A stretch of DNA of 64,000 nt from an uncultured Limosilactobacillus sp. (GCF_934202705.1 NZ_CAKPYE010000001.1:1-64000); one strand, 5' to 3'. Shown: positions 34,843 to 43,625, numbered from the stretch's first letter. The notes: a model not told the origin generated them from the sequence alone. Numbers and translations are program-made.

Positions 34843-35717
34843 TATAACGGCTTCTTTCTCGTGTCCTGCATCCAACCAAGTGCCAAGGCCCCCTGGCCCA
34901 GATGAACACCAATTACTGGTCCGAAATATGAAAGCTCAAAATTAATCTCTGGATGTTTAGCTTGCAAGTCATCTAACCACTTTTGGCCAGCTTCTTCAGC
35001 TGCGGCATGGAAAACATAAGCCCGAACTGGATAATCGGTCTTTGCTAGTGCTGCATCAAAAATTTGTTCAACGCGCAACTTGGCTTTTTTCATTGAACGG
35101 ACTTTTTCAAAAGCTTCAATCGCATGGTTAGGGTTGTCAAAAGACAGCAATGGCTTGATTCGCAAGATTGAACCCACAAAAGCCGAAGCATTAGAAAGTC
35201 GCCCGCCACGGACCAAGTTTTGTAAATCATCAACTACAAAGTCGTCATGAATCGTCGAGCGTAGCTTTGATAATTTATCAACAATCGTGTTAACATCTTT
35301 GCCTGATGCCGCGAGTTTTGAGGCTTCAATCGCCAATTCTCCCATCAATTTAACCGTAATTTGTGAGTCAAAGGGAACAATTTGGATGGTATCCTTCATT
35401 TGTGTCGCAAGAAGTTGAATGTTGTTTAGAAAGCCTGAAATACTTTTAGCGAGGTGAATACTAATGACTGCATCATAACCATCATCTGCGAGCTTTTGGT
35501 AAACCTCCATCATCTCACCGATGGGCGGTTGGGATGTGCTCGGAAAAGTCTTTGAAGTTTTCAGTTCTCGATAAAAATCATCCGTCGTAATGTCGACTCC
35601 TTCTTGGTAATCTTTCCCATCGATTGTAAATGGGATCGGAACGACATGGATATGATAATCCGCAACTTCTTTTGCGGTTAAGTAAGCTGTACTATCGGTA
35701 ACAACCGCAATTTTCAT
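34842..35717 (-). CDS. DegV-family fatty-acid-binding protein
   Basis: The 291-residue protein begins with the DegV motif (KIAVVTDSTAYL) and has the two-domain fold of FakB-like proteins. Conserved pieces include TSQPPIGEM near 63, FDSQITVKLMG near 117 and RGGRLSNASAFVG near 165. FakB proteins present fatty acids to FakA kinase for phospholipid synthesis, and this is the likely role. The ATG at 35717 has GGAGG 8 bases ahead; a TTG at 35732 lies upstream of that site and is rejected. A 7-bp inverted repeat (35734-35753) is seen in the leader. Confidence 0.92.
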   Translation of the reverse strand: MKIAVVTDSTAYLTAKEVADYHIHVVPIPFTIDGKDYQEGVDITTDDFYRELKTSKTFPSTSQPPIGEMMEVYQKLADDGYDAVISIHLAKSISGFLNNIQLLATQMKDTIQIVPFDSQITVKLMGELAIEASKLAASGKDVNTIVDKLSKLRSTIHDDFVVDDLQNLVRGGRLSNASAFVGSILRIKPLLSFDNPNHAIEAFEKVRSMKKAKLRVEQIFDAALAKTDYPVRAYVFHAAAEEAGQKWLDDLQAKHPEINFELSYFGPVIGVHLGQGALALGWMQDTRKKPL

Positions 35718-35852
35718 TGTTATTTCCTCCAAATGTTTATTGTTCAGAATAAACTCTTTTATTTAAATTAGTGCTTTAGTTTTAAAACTCAATAATAATA
35801 AAAAAATACCATATCTTGCTTGATATAACAATCACTATTTAGCTTACCGTGT

Positions 35853-35881
35853 TTTACGGAATTCGTCAAAACAGGTATAAT
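35853..35881 (+). promoter_or_regulatory. rqcH promoter
   Basis: TTTACG (35853-35858) and a perfect TATAAT (35876-35881) are separated by 17 bases, about 35 bases upstream of the start. Confidence 0.75.
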
Positions 35882-35915
35882 GGCAAATAAACGTTTTTTA
35901 AGGAGGAGTTATTAA

Positions 35916-37604
35916 ATGGCTTTTGACGGTTTTTTTACCCACGCAATGGTCAATGAATTGAATCAGTTGTTACAAACTGGACGAGTGATGCGTGTTAACC
36001 AACCATATCCGGCTGAAATGGTGATGGTCGTCCGTGCTCACCGTCATAATTATTCTTTACTGATTTCTGCTAATCCATCTTATCCACGGATTCAACTGAC
36101 TAAAATCCCTTATCAAAACCCAGCCGTACCAAGTAATTTTGCAATGACGATGCGCAAATACTTGGAAGGAGCCGTTATTGAATCAATTGAGCAAATCGAT
36201 AACGATCGTATCGTGAAAATCACTTTCTCCAATCGCGATGAACTTGGCGATAACCAAAAACTGGTTATTTATATTGAAATCATGGCTCGCCATAGTAACG
36301 TTTCCTTGGTAAGCGAACCAAGCGGGAAAATCAAAGAAACCATCAAGCACGTTGGCTCTGACCAAAATCGGGTGCGAGTTCTCCTGCCTGGCGCACCATT
36401 TGTCATGCCTCCTAAGCAAAACCGAACCAATCCATACTTACCAAACCAAAAGTATTCTGATTTGGTTCGTGAGCATTCTGACAACCTAGATCATTTGGCT
36501 AAATCATTGCAACAAGTTTATCAAGGCCTCGCCCCTGAAACTGCTCATGAATTTGCAGCCGAATTACTGGCTGCAGATAACTTACCCACTGCATATGAAC
36601 AATTTCTGGATCGATTTAATCATCCGGTGCCAACGATTTTAACAAAGGCCAATGGAAAAAAATCATTCATGGCTTTTCCACCAATTGATCGAGCTAGCCA
36701 ATCACTGCAAAAGTTTGCCACCCTGAGTGAAATGCTGGATGCTTTTTATGCCCAAAAAGCCCAAACTGATCGGACCAAAGAATTAGCCGGCCAGGTTTTA
36801 AAAGTGGTTAAAAACGAACTGAAGAAGGATCGCCGAAAGGTTAAAAAGCTCCACCATCAGCTAACGGAAGCCGCAGATGCTGACTATTACCGAATTCGGG
36901 GAGAAATTTTAACGACCTTCATGAGTCAAGTGAAAACGGGCATGACCACAATTGATTTACCAAACTTTTATAATAATAATCAGCCGCTTCATATTAAACT
37001 AGCACCGGAACTTTCACCTTCGAAAAACGCACAAAAGTACTTTACAAAATACGATAAGTTGAAGGCATCCGTTGCATATGTAAATGAACAGTTAAGGCTC
37101 ACCCAAAAGGAAATTGATTACTTTGATAATATCCTAAGTCAGATTGAAATCGCTTCGCCAGCTGACGTTCAGGACATCAAAATCGAATTACAAGAACAAG
37201 GCTACATTAAACAACGCAATAAAGGTAAAAAGAAACGCAAAGTGCGTGCTAGCAAGCCGGAAACTTTCCATACTTCTGAGGGCACAACCGTGTTAGTCGG
37301 TAAAAATAACCTCCAAAATGATCGTTTGAGTTTCAAAACCGCCAACAAGAATGAGTTTTGGCTTCACGTTAAGGATATGCCTGGCTCACATGTCATTATC
37401 CGTAGTACGACTCCGTCTGACGATACGATTCACGAAGCCGCGCAGCTCGCAGCTTATTTCTCCAAGGGACGAGAGTCTGATCATGTACCGGTTGATTACC
37501 TTCGTGTTAAACAATTGCATAAACCCAATGGCGCTAAACCGGGTTTTGTTACTTTCCGGGGGCAAAAGACGCTTAGTGTCACACCAAAGTTGTTAAATCA
37601 TTAA
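35916..37604 (+). CDS. rqcH: RqcH (NFACT family ribosome quality control protein)
   Basis: The 562-residue protein has the NFACT layout: NFACT-N (1-190), paired helix-hairpin-helix and long coiled coil (about 280-430), then the NFACT-R RNA-binding domain (about 435-545, FWLHVKDMPGSHVII). Asp97-Arg98 correspond exactly to the DR motif that RqcH uses to recruit tRNA-Ala. It binds obstructed 50S subunits and adds C-terminal alanine tails that mark stalled peptides for degradation. The old name, fibronectin-binding protein FbpA, is still common for lactobacilli. AAGGAGGAG is 8 bases before the ATG. Single gene with own promoter and terminator. Confidence 0.96.
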   Translation: MAFDGFFTHAMVNELNQLLQTGRVMRVNQPYPAEMVMVVRAHRHNYSLLISANPSYPRIQLTKIPYQNPAVPSNFAMTMRKYLEGAVIESIEQIDNDRIVKITFSNRDELGDNQKLVIYIEIMARHSNVSLVSEPSGKIKETIKHVGSDQNRVRVLLPGAPFVMPPKQNRTNPYLPNQKYSDLVREHSDNLDHLAKSLQQVYQGLAPETAHEFAAELLAADNLPTAYEQFLDRFNHPVPTILTKANGKKSFMAFPPIDRASQSLQKFATLSEMLDAFYAQKAQTDRTKELAGQVLKVVKNELKKDRRKVKKLHHQLTEAADADYYRIRGEILTTFMSQVKTGMTTIDLPNFYNNNQPLHIKLAPELSPSKNAQKYFTKYDKLKASVAYVNEQLRLTQKEIDYFDNILSQIEIASPADVQDIKIELQEQGYIKQRNKGKKKRKVRASKPETFHTSEGTTVLVGKNNLQNDRLSFKTANKNEFWLHVKDMPGSHVIIRSTTPSDDTIHEAAQLAAYFSKGRESDHVPVDYLRVKQLHKPNGAKPGFVTFRGQKTLSVTPKLLNH

Positions 37605-37605
37605 T

Positions 37606-37653
37606 AACATAAAGGAGTAGAGGTCAATCCACCTCTACTCCTTTATGTTTTGC
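37606..37653. terminator. bidirectional terminator
   Basis: Perfect 19-base arms (37606-37624 with 37631-37649) lie between the converging rqcH and carB-like genes. Confidence 0.87.
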
Positions 37654-37669
37654 ATGATAGCTGATGGTC

Positions 37670-40183
37670 CTATTCGATAAACTGCATCTCAGCACCCATC
37701 ACTTTTAACGCCGTTGGCTGTTCATTGATTTGTAATGCCTTAAATGGGAACAGTGCCCGGTAAACGGCCGTGCGCTGATGATCAGGTTGCTTTTCCATAG
37801 ACTGTTGTAATAACTTTCCACTAAACTTATTAACCGCCAGCCGTGCAATCACTGCTGACAAATCCAACTGTAAGACTTTCGAAAGAAATGCAATATCTGT
37901 AGCCGGCAACGCTCTAACCATTTCCACCCTATAGCTACCAAACGGATCCGAGTCAATCAACACTTGGTAGAGACCCGGCGTGGTTAAATTTCGAACTGCC
38001 TGTTCACCAAGTTTCATCACGTTTTTAACTCCTGTTGGTGATAAAGTGGTTGGATAGCGTTTGGCAATCGTCCGATAATTTAATTGGTCATCCGCTTGTA
38101 ATGCGGCTGTCATTCCGAGTGGGTACACATATTGCCCATCAAACAATGCGTTATACTCCAGCAATGGTTCGTTGCTAACCACATCTTCCAGTTGATCTTC
38201 TGTAGGAATTGCTTGAAGTCCAATCGTTTCCGGCAACTGTTTTTGTAAACGTTCATAAAGCTCCCCTTCATTGGAAGCAATCATTACTTTCCCTGGTTTT
38301 TCAATTCTTACAATATCCATGACCGTCTCAATCGTTAATGGCTCAATATATCGCTTATCAGCAAAGAGCCCAGACATTGTTGGTGAGCTTGGATTGTCAT
38401 TAATCAACACTATTCGTAACCCATGGGACCGTAGTTCATTCATCACCCTGCTGACGACATAATCGTTGGCATTACCATTCCCTAAGCGTCGTGGACCACT
38501 TCCTACTACTAAGATGGTCTGGCTGGCATCATCTTGACTTTCGTTTTCCAATTCGAACGTTGAAAAAAAGGCGTGGGAATGCTGGTCAAACTCACCAGCA
38601 GAAGGATCAACCTCTTTAAAAGTCCGATTAATATGATGCTGATCACGCATTTTATAAACGTGCTCGGCATCAGTGTTCCACAACTCAGCAATTTTAGCGT
38701 CACTAAAGCCCCAATACTTAGCCTCCTTTAGTACTGCTGGGCTTGATTTAAGCTGTTGAATTTCCTGTTGAATTTTGAGTAACCGATTAAGCTGTGCCAA
38801 ATAATATCGATCAATTTTGGTCAGTTCAGCTAATTCCTTTTCTGAATAACCACGACGAATTGCCTCAACCAAGGAGTAGAGTGCGTCACCATGGGGATGG
38901 ATTAGTAACTGGTCTAATTGATCATCACTAATATTTTGCATCAGTTTAGCCTGGCCGTTGTGCCAACCAAATTGATAATCAGCAATTGCCTTCAAGATGG
39001 CCTCAATTAGACTTCGCCCAATTCCAATGGTACTGCCAACCGATTTTTTTTGCGTCCCCAATTTTTGGTTATTCACAGATAATTGACTAAATGGAAAAAT
39101 CGGCATGCGAACCGCAGTTCGGTCCATCACCGGCTCAGTGACTGCTGTATGCTTCATTAAGCCATGGTCTAATCTGATATTTCTAAGCAATTCTCCAGCA
39201 TATAAATGGCCAACCACCCGACTAACCGGATACCCAGTCGCCATTTCAACAAATGTACTAATGCGATCAAAATATGGACTATCTTTAATGACGTAGTAAC
39301 GATTTTGATGAGCATCAAAGGCAAATTGCACGTGGTTAACTCCAACAATCCGCAACTTCCGGGTAATTGCAAACGCGGTGTTCCGCATATCTTGAATATT
39401 GCGATCTAATAGCGTTTGAGCTGGCAAGACCGTCATCGAATCGCCAGCGTGAATCCCAATAGGATCAATGTCTTCAGCCATCCCCAAAGACATCATGTTG
39501 CCTGAGGCATCACGCATTACTAAGACTTCAATTTCCTTAAGTCCCGCTAAACTTTGTTGAACCATTACCTGGCCGCTTCGTGACATTTGAATACCTCGGC
39601 TAACCGCTTTTCGCAGTTCTTCACCGTCTTGAACAATTCGTCGCATTCGTAAAGACTTAGGAAAAACTGCCCGTACGACCACCGGAAACCCAACTTCCTG
39701 AGCAATTTCCAAAGCTGCCTGGTAATTATCAACTGTCGCAATCTTTTTGGTTGGCGCATGAAGACGGCGTAAGGTCTGGTTAAGTAGTACCGGGTTATTA
39801 ACCTGACGAACCGTTGATTCAGGAATTCCCGCAATTTGGATGTCCCTTTCCGTCAAAATACCAGATTCACTTACCGTCTGAAGCAGCTCAAACGCTCGAC
39901 GACCACCCAGCGTTGGTACAATCAATTGCGGGTGACTTCGATTAATAACTTCAATAATACTTTGCGCTGTTAAAGGAAGAATATACCGCTCGGTAATGGA
40001 CTTGTGCGTATCCAACGAAGTTGAGAATGGGTTATCATCAATCAAGCTGGTTTTAAAACCAGCTTTTTGAAGTGTTCTCCCCACTTCAAGAGTTGCGTAA
40101 TCCAGTTCGCCCCCTTGTTGTAAATCATCACTCCCAGCACCAATAATTAAGGCTTTCGGCTGATCATTAGTCAACTTTTTCAT
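37670..40183 (-). CDS. CarB-like protein, shortened and lacking catalytic residues
   Basis: The 837-residue protein is clearly homologous to the large subunit of carbamoyl-phosphate synthase (normally about 1060). The N-terminal pre-ATP-grasp domain, first ATP-grasp fold (125-325) and helical oligomerisation domain (about 425-545) are recognisable. The Gly-rich ATP loop is replaced by PKSLRMRR at 175-182, and the ExNPR metal motif reads K300-D-S-P-Y304. The second half keeps its pre-ATP-grasp domain (from about 558, VVGSGPRRLGNGNANDYV), but most of its ATP-grasp domain and the C-terminal MGS-like allosteric domain are missing. Synthase activity is very unlikely. It overlaps the carA-like gene by 17 bases. 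Confidence 0.88.
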   Translation of the reverse strand: MKKLTNDQPKALIIGAGSDDLQQGGELDYATLEVGRTLQKAGFKTSLIDDNPFSTSLDTHKSITERYILPLTAQSIIEVINRSHPQLIVPTLGGRRAFELLQTVSESGILTERDIQIAGIPESTVRQVNNPVLLNQTLRRLHAPTKKIATVDNYQAALEIAQEVGFPVVVRAVFPKSLRMRRIVQDGEELRKAVSRGIQMSRSGQVMVQQSLAGLKEIEVLVMRDASGNMMSLGMAEDIDPIGIHAGDSMTVLPAQTLLDRNIQDMRNTAFAITRKLRIVGVNHVQFAFDAHQNRYYVIKDSPYFDRISTFVEMATGYPVSRVVGHLYAGELLRNIRLDHGLMKHTAVTEPVMDRTAVRMPIFPFSQLSVNNQKLGTQKKSVGSTIGIGRSLIEAILKAIADYQFGWHNGQAKLMQNISDDQLDQLLIHPHGDALYSLVEAIRRGYSEKELAELTKIDRYYLAQLNRLLKIQQEIQQLKSSPAVLKEAKYWGFSDAKIAELWNTDAEHVYKMRDQHHINRTFKEVDPSAGEFDQHSHAFFSTFELENESQDDASQTILVVGSGPRRLGNGNANDYVVSRVMNELRSHGLRIVLINDNPSSPTMSGLFADKRYIEPLTIETVMDIVRIEKPGKVMIASNEGELYERLQKQLPETIGLQAIPTEDQLEDVVSNEPLLEYNALFDGQYVYPLGMTAALQADDQLNYRTIAKRYPTTLSPTGVKNVMKLGEQAVRNLTTPGLYQVLIDSDPFGSYRVEMVRALPATDIAFLSKVLQLDLSAVIARLAVNKFSGKLLQQSMEKQPDHQRTAVYRALFPFKALQINEQPTALKVMGAEMQFIE

Positions 40184-41249
40184 CTCCTCGTTGATTCATG
40201 AAATCCATGAATTCATCAAATAACGGATCAGTTTCATCAGGACCGGGCGCTCCATCTGGAAAGAACTGAACCGAAAAAGCTGGGTAATTCCGATGACGCA
40301 GTCCCTGAACGCTATTATCTAGAAGATCCACATAGGTAATAAACAGTTTTTGCCGATCCACACTTTCTCGCTGCACTTCAAATCCAGCACTTTGGCTGGC
40401 ATACACAATTTGATCAGTAATGATCTCTTTAATGGGATGGTTCATACCGTGATGTTCAACTAACCGTCGCTTGACAGTGGCACCATTGGCCATTGCAAAC
40501 AGTTCATGACCTAAGCCGATTGCAAAGACCGGGACTTGTTGTTGGACCTCTTGAATCATTGTTAGCACTGATTTCTTTAGACTATGGGGATCCCCAGGAC
40601 CGCTAGAGAATACCACGCCGTCTGGGTCTAAACGCAAAATCTCTTCGGCAGTTGATGTATATGGCAAAACGGTGACGTTGCATTTGCGTCGCGAAAGCTC
40701 CCGCAAAACTCCGTTTTTCAGTCCAAAGTCAACCACAACAACTGTCTTCCCGACATCGGGGTTGGGGTACGGTTTCGGGGTTGCAACTTGCGCCACCTGT
40801 TGATTTGTTAAAACTGTGGCATGCAACTGATCAAAAGCATGATCATCCGGGACGGGGACAATACTACCCCGAATCGGTTCCGTTGCTGAACGAAGCTTAC
40901 GAACTAACGCCCGCGTATCCACGTTAGTGATTCCCGGAATATTCATTTGTTTTAGATAATGACTCAGACTTTGACGATGCTGATCATCAAAAGCAGCCAG
41001 GTCACGAACAATCACTCCCTTAGCTGATGGGACAATGGACTCATAAATATTACGGTTAATCGGTACGTTACCGACGTTTGGTTGGGTGAAAACAATAATC
41101 TGATTATCGTAAATCGGGTTCGTTATGATTTCCTGATAGCCAGTCATACTCGTACTAAAAACGACTTCACCAAAAGTGACTGCTGGAGAGCCAAAGCTAT
41201 CCCCCGCATATACTGACCCATCCTCCAGAATTAAATAACGAGCTGTCAT
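40167..41249 (-). CDS. CarA-like protein without the glutaminase triad
   Basis: The 360-residue protein aligns end to end with the small subunit of carbamoyl-phosphate synthase (B. subtilis PyrAA type): N-terminal CPSase domain (1-150, MTGYQEIITNPIYDNQI) and a GATase-1 domain (165-355). The nucleophile motif GICLGHQ reads AIGLGHE, with Gly245 in place of Cys. The HPE motif reads F330-P-D332. The His of the SQNHGY segment is also lost (SQSAGF). Glutamine hydrolysis is therefore not expected. The neighbours are rluD upstream (49 bases) and the carB-like gene, which it overlaps by 17 bases. Scaffold length and motif spacing are kept, so the fold is probably intact. Confidence 0.92.
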   Translation of the reverse strand: MTARYLILEDGSVYAGDSFGSPAVTFGEVVFSTSMTGYQEIITNPIYDNQIIVFTQPNVGNVPINRNIYESIVPSAKGVIVRDLAAFDDQHRQSLSHYLKQMNIPGITNVDTRALVRKLRSATEPIRGSIVPVPDDHAFDQLHATVLTNQQVAQVATPKPYPNPDVGKTVVVVDFGLKNGVLRELSRRKCNVTVLPYTSTAEEILRLDPDGVVFSSGPGDPHSLKKSVLTMIQEVQQQVPVFAIGLGHELFAMANGATVKRRLVEHHGMNHPIKEIITDQIVYASQSAGFEVQRESVDRQKLFITYVDLLDNSVQGLRHRNYPAFSVQFFPDGAPGPDETDPLFDEFMDFMNQRGDEKVD

Positions 41250-41298
41250 GATCCTCTCACCTTCTGTTAATCATTACTTTGTTATTGTACACCATTGG

Positions 41299-42225
41299 CT
41301 ACTTCGTCTTTGGTAAATCTGTTTGATCCAAATGAGCAAGCATTTGTGAAAACCAGTCCGGCAATGGTGCTTCAAATTGCATTTCTTTTCCTGTTACCGG
41401 ATGTTTAAACCCCAGTAATCGCGCATGAAGGTATTGCCCATTTCCCTTCAGTGTTTTCCGCGGACCATATAATGGATCACCAGCAAGCGGATGACCGATA
41501 TACTTCATATGAACCCGAATTTGATGAGTTCGACCAGTTTCCAATCGACAGGAAACTAATGTGTAATGTAAGTAGCGTTTAAGAACCTTAAAATGAGTGA
41601 CCGCTTTTCGACCATCTGCCACGACCGCTTGCTTTTTTCGATCTTTCAGCGACCGGCCAAGCGGAGCGTCAATCGTTCCTTGATCCTCTTTAATGACGCC
41701 ATGAACTAATGCCACATACTCTCGCTGATTGGTCTTTGCTTTCAGCTGTGCCGCTAGAGAACGGTGAGCCCGATCATTTTTCGCCACCATTAGTAATCCA
41801 GAGGTATCCTTGTCAATCCGATGGACAATCCCCGGACGATATTCACCATTAATATGTGATAGCGGACAATGGTATAACAAGGCATTTACTAGTGTATGAT
41901 TGGGATGTCCTGCTGCCGGATGAACCACCATTCCTTGCGGTTTATTAACCACAATGACATCATCATCCTCGTAAACAATGTCTAACGGAATCTTTTCAGG
42001 CGCCAAGTCAATTGTTTGCGGTTGTTCAGGAAGTATTTGTACTTGATCGCCGGCTTGAAGCTGGTGTTTGGGCTTCACCAGGCTGCCATTGACCGTCACG
42101 TGGCCATCTTCAATCCACTTTTTGATTTGTGACCGTGAAACATCGCTTATGGCGTTGGCTAATTGTTTATCAATTCGCCCAACCTGTTGATCATTAATTA
42201 TTAACTGAATTGGTTGATTTTGCAT
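41299..42225 (-). CDS. rluD: RluD-family 23S rRNA pseudouridine synthase
   Basis: The protein of 308 residues has an N-terminal S4 RNA-binding domain (about 16-75) and an RluA-type synthase domain with the catalytic Asp in HRIDKDTSGLLMVAKN near residue 138. It converts uridines in rRNA (helix 69 in the RluD prototype) to pseudouridine. Two adjacent ATG codons are possible; the second (42225) is chosen because AAGGGGG stands 6 bases ahead of it. The gene overlaps the end of lspA by 32 bases, a conserved lspA-rluD pair in Firmicutes. Confidence 0.95.
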   Translation of the reverse strand: MQNQPIQLIINDQQVGRIDKQLANAISDVSRSQIKKWIEDGHVTVNGSLVKPKHQLQAGDQVQILPEQPQTIDLAPEKIPLDIVYEDDDVIVVNKPQGMVVHPAAGHPNHTLVNALLYHCPLSHINGEYRPGIVHRIDKDTSGLLMVAKNDRAHRSLAAQLKAKTNQREYVALVHGVIKEDQGTIDAPLGRSLKDRKKQAVVADGRKAVTHFKVLKRYLHYTLVSCRLETGRTHQIRVHMKYIGHPLAGDPLYGPRKTLKGNGQYLHARLLGFKHPVTGKEMQFEAPLPDWFSQMLAHLDQTDLPKTK

Positions 42226-42694
42226 CATGACCCCCTTCGTCCTTCTCCAAGAGTACGATCATCACTAAAATGATCACACCAACCGTTAAGCAGACATCCG
42301 CAACATTGAATACCGGAAAATTAATCGGGATGAGCTCAAACATATCTACAACATATCCGAACCGCAAACGATCTACAAAATTACCAATGGTTCCTGCAAA
42401 AATGAGACTCAAACTAGTTTCAACTAACTGATGGCCGCGAAAACGATGCATCAAGTAAATTAAAATTATAATTGCTAAGGTACTAACAATTGCAAAAAAC
42501 CATTGTTTACCTTCTAAAAGTGACCATGCGGCCCCATCATTTCTTAAATTCGTTAAATCAATCAATCCTGGAATTAATGTACGAATTTGGTTATGAGCAA
42601 TATTATTTGCTACCCACCACTTTAATAATTGATCAGCTCCAATGAGAATCAAAATTAATCCGCAATATGGAAGCCAAGAATTCCTATTCTTCAT
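42194..42694 (-). CDS. lspA: lipoprotein signal peptidase (signal peptidase II)
   Basis: The 166-residue membrane protease has four helices and both catalytic aspartates of family A8: one in GTIGNFVDRLRFGYVVD and one in FPVFNVADVCLTVG. It cleaves the signal peptides of diacylated prolipoproteins at the lipobox Cys. It overlaps the ebsA-like gene upstream by 11 bases and rluD downstream by 32 bases, so the three genes form a tightly coupled operon. Confidence 0.96.
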   Translation of the reverse strand: MKNRNSWLPYCGLILILIGADQLLKWWVANNIAHNQIRTLIPGLIDLTNLRNDGAAWSLLEGKQWFFAIVSTLAIIILIYLMHRFRGHQLVETSLSLIFAGTIGNFVDRLRFGYVVDMFELIPINFPVFNVADVCLTVGVIILVMIVLLEKDEGGHDAKSTNSVNN

Positions 42695-43091
42695 TGTCTT
42701 TGATCACCCCATTAACACGCAAAAGATGCTGGATGGATTGTAGCGAACGTTGAGTAAACGAAAACGTCATGACTTCGCCTTGGACCGTAATTGTCATCGT
42801 ATGCTTGGTAAACAATGGTTGACGAATTTCTTTAGTTGGGATCGTTAAATATTCTTTCACCAGAAGACGGTTAAACACCATCTTACTTGGCGAAATTACT
42901 ACAGTTCGTCGAAAAATTTGCAACCCTGCGACAATTAAAAAAGCCGCAATAAAAGTCGCTGTAATCCATTGAAAATGGGTAATCTCAAATGCGATAATAA
43001 TACCAATAACTAAAATAATCAGTGTCCAGCTCCAATCAATGATGGCCGTCGTTAGATCTGGCTGGTAAAAATAACGTTTTTGTTCTTCCAT
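42684..43091 (-). CDS. ebsA: EbsA-family membrane protein
   Basis: The 135-residue protein has two close hydrophobic helices (about 18-36 and 40-56) followed by a cytoplasmic PH-like beta domain. I assign it to the EbsA family (named for an enterococcal locus linked to cell-surface aggregation substance) mostly from size, topology and its position beside lspA and an RNase HI-like gene, an order I recall from lactobacilli. The function is unknown. The ATG at 43091 has AAGGAG 6 bases ahead; a longer start at 43130 would run into the divergent gene. Confidence 0.75.
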   Translation of the reverse strand: MEEQKRYFYQPDLTTAIIDWSWTLIILVIGIIIAFEITHFQWITATFIAAFLIVAGLQIFRRTVVISPSKMVFNRLLVKEYLTIPTKEIRQPLFTKHTMTITVQGEVMTFSFTQRSLQSIQHLLRVNGVIKDNEE

Positions 43092-43121
43092 TTCATTCTC
43101 CTTCAATCGTGAGGTTTTAAA

Positions 43122-43511
43122 ATGATTCAATTATTTACAGATGCGGCAACTAAATACAATCCAGGACCAACTGGTCTCGGTGCCGTAATATTAGTAAAGC
43201 AACAACAAATTCAACTCACTGGGCACGTCCCAACTGCCAGCAATCATACCGGCGAATTTTTGGCTGCACAATTAGGCTTTCAATACCTCGCCAATCATTA
43301 TTCGGCTGACGAAGTGGTCATTTTTCATACCGACAGTCGATTGCTTAGTGATGCTATCGGTAAACACTATAGCAAGCACTATGCAACACAACTGAATGCT
43401 TTAGAAGCATTAATGAACCACTTTACTACCGTCGTTACCCGGTGGATTCCCGAAAAGCAAAATCATGGTGCCCATCATCTAGCTAATCAAGCTCTCCACC
43501 AAATTGAATAA
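43122..43511 (+). CDS. RNase HI-family protein
   Basis: The 129-residue protein has the RNase H fold with three acidic metal ligands visible: Asp7 (LFTDAATKYNPG), Glu45 (HTGEFLAA) and the Asp of FHTDSRLL near 71. The fourth, normally Asp in a NxxAD motif, is replaced (NHGAHHLANQAL), so activity may be reduced or altered. It may act on RNA:DNA hybrids. GAGG is 7 bases ahead of the ATG. Its start codon is only 30 bases from that of the divergent ebsA gene, so each promoter must lie within the other gene. Confidence 0.85.
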   Translation: MIQLFTDAATKYNPGPTGLGAVILVKQQQIQLTGHVPTASNHTGEFLAAQLGFQYLANHYSADEVVIFHTDSRLLSDAIGKHYSKHYATQLNALEALMNHFTTVVTRWIPEKQNHGAHHLANQALHQIE

Positions 43512-43584
43512 CCATGTTTTAGTATAACAAAAAGCATTCTTAATAAGGACCAGTTTCTTTATTTTTTCAGATTCTTAGCGAACT

Positions 43585-43625
43585 AAGCTCCAGAGTAGTA
43601 TTCACCACTATTCTGGAGCTTGTTT
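43585..43625. terminator. bidirectional terminator
   Basis: AAGCTCCAG and CTGGAGCTT arms extend inward with GTAGT/ACTA pairing. It lies between the converging RNase HI-like and ABC transporter genes. Confidence 0.82.

Noticed and set aside
41250..41298. PyrR-type attenuator before the carA-like gene
   Set aside because: The 49-base gap shows no anti-terminator/terminator pair or PyrR-binding loop motif.
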